In this document: positions 4,983 to 6,694 of the stretch, in pieces
Layout of the letters: each line of letters begins with the position of its first letter
Numbering within the stretch: the stretch's first letter is position 1
DNA from: Kordiimonadaceae bacterium
Lineage (GTDB): Bacteria; Pseudomonadota; Alphaproteobacteria; Sphingomonadales; Kordiimonadaceae
Assembly: GCA_014238195.1 (NCBI GenBank)
Contig: JABABO010000106.1
Location: forward strand, 1 to 6,694
DNA length: 6,694 nt
Direction of reading: 5' to 3'
Position numbers and translations under genes: made by a program
The notes under the pieces: generated by a model
Told to the model about the DNA's origin: nothing
Database searches by the model: none
Seen by the model: the letters and a program-made list of their open reading frames with translations, nothing else

Positions 4983-6694
4983 ATGAACATAGAACACTAT
5001 ACAGACCGCACACGCGGTTTTATTCAATCTGCGCAGTCCGTTGCGATGCGCGAAGGTCACCAGCGTTTAGTACCAGAGCATCTTTTGAAAGTGATCTTGG
5101 ATGACAAAGAAGGTTTAGCCGCTAATTTAATTAAGTCTGCAGGCGGTGATCCAGTAAAAGCTTTGCAGGATACTGAAACAGCCTTAGACAAATTACCAAA
5201 AGTAGAAACGTCAAGCGGTGCAAGCTTGCATCTTGACCCATTGACAGCGCAAGTCTTTGCCAAAGCTGAGGAGTTAGCTAAAAAAGCAGGCGATAAATTT
5301 ATCACGACTGAACGGTTGTTGTTGGCCTTGATACTCACCCCAAAAGCTGGCACAGGCAAAATTTTAATGCAATCGGGCGCAACAGCTGAAAATGTGAATA
5401 CAGCGATCAATGCCGTGCGCAAAGGGCGCAGTGCCGACAGTGCAACCAGCGAAGACCAATATGATGCCCTAAATCGTTTTGCACAAGATTTAACCGAAAG
5501 GGCGCGGAATGGTAAACTAGATCCCGTGATTGGCCGCGATGAAGAAATTCGCCGCACTATGCAAGTTTTATCGCGCAGAACTAAAAACAATCCCGTATTA
5601 ATAGGGGAGCCTGGTGTCGGGAAAACAGCAATTGCCGAAGGCCTAGCACTGCGGATCGTGAACGGTGATGTTCCTGATAGCCTGCGGCAAAAGCGGATTA
5701 TGGCGCTGGATATGGGGGCGTTGATCGCGGGGGCCAAATATAGGGGTGAGTTTGAAGAACGCTTAAAAGGGGTGCTAAGCGAAGTCGCACACGGCGAAGG
5801 GGACGTAATTTTATTCATTGATGAAATGCATACCCTTGTTGGGGCTGGTAAAACTGACGGCGCTATGGACGCATCCAATTTGCTGAAACCCGCTTTAGCG
5901 CGTGGTGAATTGCATTGTATTGGTGCAACAACCTTGAATGAATATCGCAAATATGTTGAAAAGGATGCTGCGTTAGAGCGCCGATTTCAGCCCGTTTTGG
6001 TCGATGAACCAACTGTTGAAGATACAATTTCCATTCTGCGCGGTATCAAAGAAAAATACGAATTACACCACGGTATTCGTATAACCGATGGGGCGATTGT
6101 TTCGGCGGCGACGCTTTCCCATCGCTACATCACAGATCGATTTTTACCCGATAAAGCCATTGATCTGATGGATGAAGCGGCTTCGCGTCTGCGTATGGAA
6201 TCTGAAAGCAAGCCGGAAGCGATTGATGAATTGGACCGCAAAATCATCCAGTTAAAGATCGAACGCGAAGCGATGAAGAAAGAAAAGGACCAAGGTGCGA
6301 AAGACCGCCTGAAAACCCTTGAAAAAGAACTCGCGGATTTAGAACAACGATCAGCAGAGCTAACCGCCCGCTGGCAATTGGAAAAAGAGAAAATCGCTGG
6401 CTCCAAAACCTTAGCAGCAGACCTAGACCGTGCCCGTATGGAACTGGAACAAGCCCAAAGGGCAGGGGACTTTGCAAAAGCTGGGGAACTGCAACATGGG
6501 GTGATCCCGAAGCTGGAGGAAGCCTTAGCAACCAGTTCGGATGATCCAGAATCTCATGAAAATGAATTGCTGCGTGAAGAAGTAACAGACAGTGACATTG
6601 CGGGTGTTGTATCCCGTTGGACAGGCGGACCCGTTGACCGGATGCTGGAAGGCGAACGGGAAAAACTGTTGCGGATGGAAGATATGCCTGGCAA
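4983..6694 (+). CDS. clpB: ATP-dependent disaggregase ClpB (Hsp100), 5' two thirds
   Basis: ClpB is a hexameric AAA+ machine that extracts proteins from aggregates with the DnaK system in the cytosol. The first 570 residues are present; the gene runs off the right edge (the family is about 860-870 residues). Visible: the Clp N-domain (1-145, REGHQ..PEHLL and the second repeat FITTERLL); the first AAA+ domain with Walker A GEPGVGKT (208-215), pore loop GAKYRGEFEER with Tyr253, Walker B ILFIDE (276-281), sensor GATT (314-317) and arginine fingers R333-R334; and the coiled-coil M domain (about 408-525), which separates ClpB from ClpA. The start ATG follows AGGA at 4971-4974 by 8 nt, and MNIEHYTDRTRGFIQSAQ fits the family N-terminus. 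Oddity: RWTGGPV at 545-551, where I or V is usual for the second Gly. No frame break was seen. It is probably heat-shock regulated. Confidence 0.97.
   Translation, partial: MNIEHYTDRTRGFIQSAQSVAMREGHQRLVPEHLLKVILDDKEGLAANLIKSAGGDPVKALQDTETALDKLPKVETSSGASLHLDPLTAQVFAKAEELAKKAGDKFITTERLLLALILTPKAGTGKILMQSGATAENVNTAINAVRKGRSADSATSEDQYDALNRFAQDLTERARNGKLDPVIGRDEEIRRTMQVLSRRTKNNPVLIGEPGVGKTAIAEGLALRIVNGDVPDSLRQKRIMALDMGALIAGAKYRGEFEERLKGVLSEVAHGEGDVILFIDEMHTLVGAGKTDGAMDASNLLKPALARGELHCIGATTLNEYRKYVEKDAALERRFQPVLVDEPTVEDTISILRGIKEKYELHHGIRITDGAIVSAATLSHRYITDRFLPDKAIDLMDEAASRLRMESESKPEAIDELDRKIIQLKIEREAMKKEKDQGAKDRLKTLEKELADLEQRSAELTARWQLEKEKIAGSKTLAADLDRARMELEQAQRAGDFAKAGELQHGVIPKLEEALATSSDDPESHENELLREEVTDSDIAGVVSRWTGGPVDRMLEGEREKLLRMEDMPG

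Noticed and set aside
4869..5060. Small minus-strand frame (63 codons) over the clpB start
   Set aside because: No ribosome site or family signature; overlaps the clpB N-domain coding region and the leader inverted repeat.
5415..5417. Internal GTG start giving a short ClpB form
   Set aside because: E. coli ClpB has an internal start near this point, but there is no convincing ribosome site here and I cannot show that it is used.
5057..5950. Long open frame (297 codons) on the minus strand
   Set aside because: It lies wholly antisense to clpB, whose protein has clear domains and catalytic motifs. The translated minus-strand product is Ser/Pro/Ala-rich with no recognisable motif, as expected of a shadow frame.

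Overview
This window looks like a chromosomal housekeeping segment from an alphaproteobacterium of moderate to low GC. The evidence is the gene order (ispG, hisS, prfA, prmC, a DUF4167 protein, clpB), the presence of a DUF4167 protein (a family essentially confined to Alphaproteobacteria), and the alphaproteobacterial look of the ClpB N-terminus. I cannot name the genus. All convincing genes lie on the + strand. There is no tRNA, rRNA, insertion sequence, phage gene or CRISPR array.

Layout: positions 1-386 are the 3' end of ispG (isoprenoid synthesis, iron-sulfur enzyme). hisS (422-1678), prfA (1675-2754) and prmC (2757-3635) follow in one tight run: a 35-nt gap, then an ATGA stop/start overlap, then a 2-nt gap. 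They appear to be one transcription unit for translation functions. PrmC methylates the GGQ glutamine of the release factor encoded just before it. A 182-nt gap (3636-3817) with two adjacent small hairpins, each followed by a T run, separates this operon from a DUF4167 gene (3818-4633). That gene has a conserved basic N-terminal core and a disordered acidic/polar tail that carries two perfect or near-perfect in-frame minisatellites, each 72 bp long.

A 349-nt gap (4634-4982) then leads to clpB, whose first 570 codons (4983-6694) are present and which runs off the window end. This gap is the most structured non-coding part. It holds a sigma-32-like promoter candidate, a two-copy direct repeat (about 56-bp period) whose copies contain AT-rich palindromes, a perfect 11-bp inverted repeat with a 20-nt spacer, and a second small hairpin followed by a T run. 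Together these suggest a long, regulated leader or operator region for the ClpB disaggregase, but this is inference.

I do not see a new multi-gene system. The items most worth a second look are the repeat arrays in the DUF4167 tail (including an older copy of the same peptide written in entirely different codons), the repeat/palindrome module upstream of clpB, and a Gly in the normally hydrophobic position of the ClpB RWTG[I/V]PV motif.
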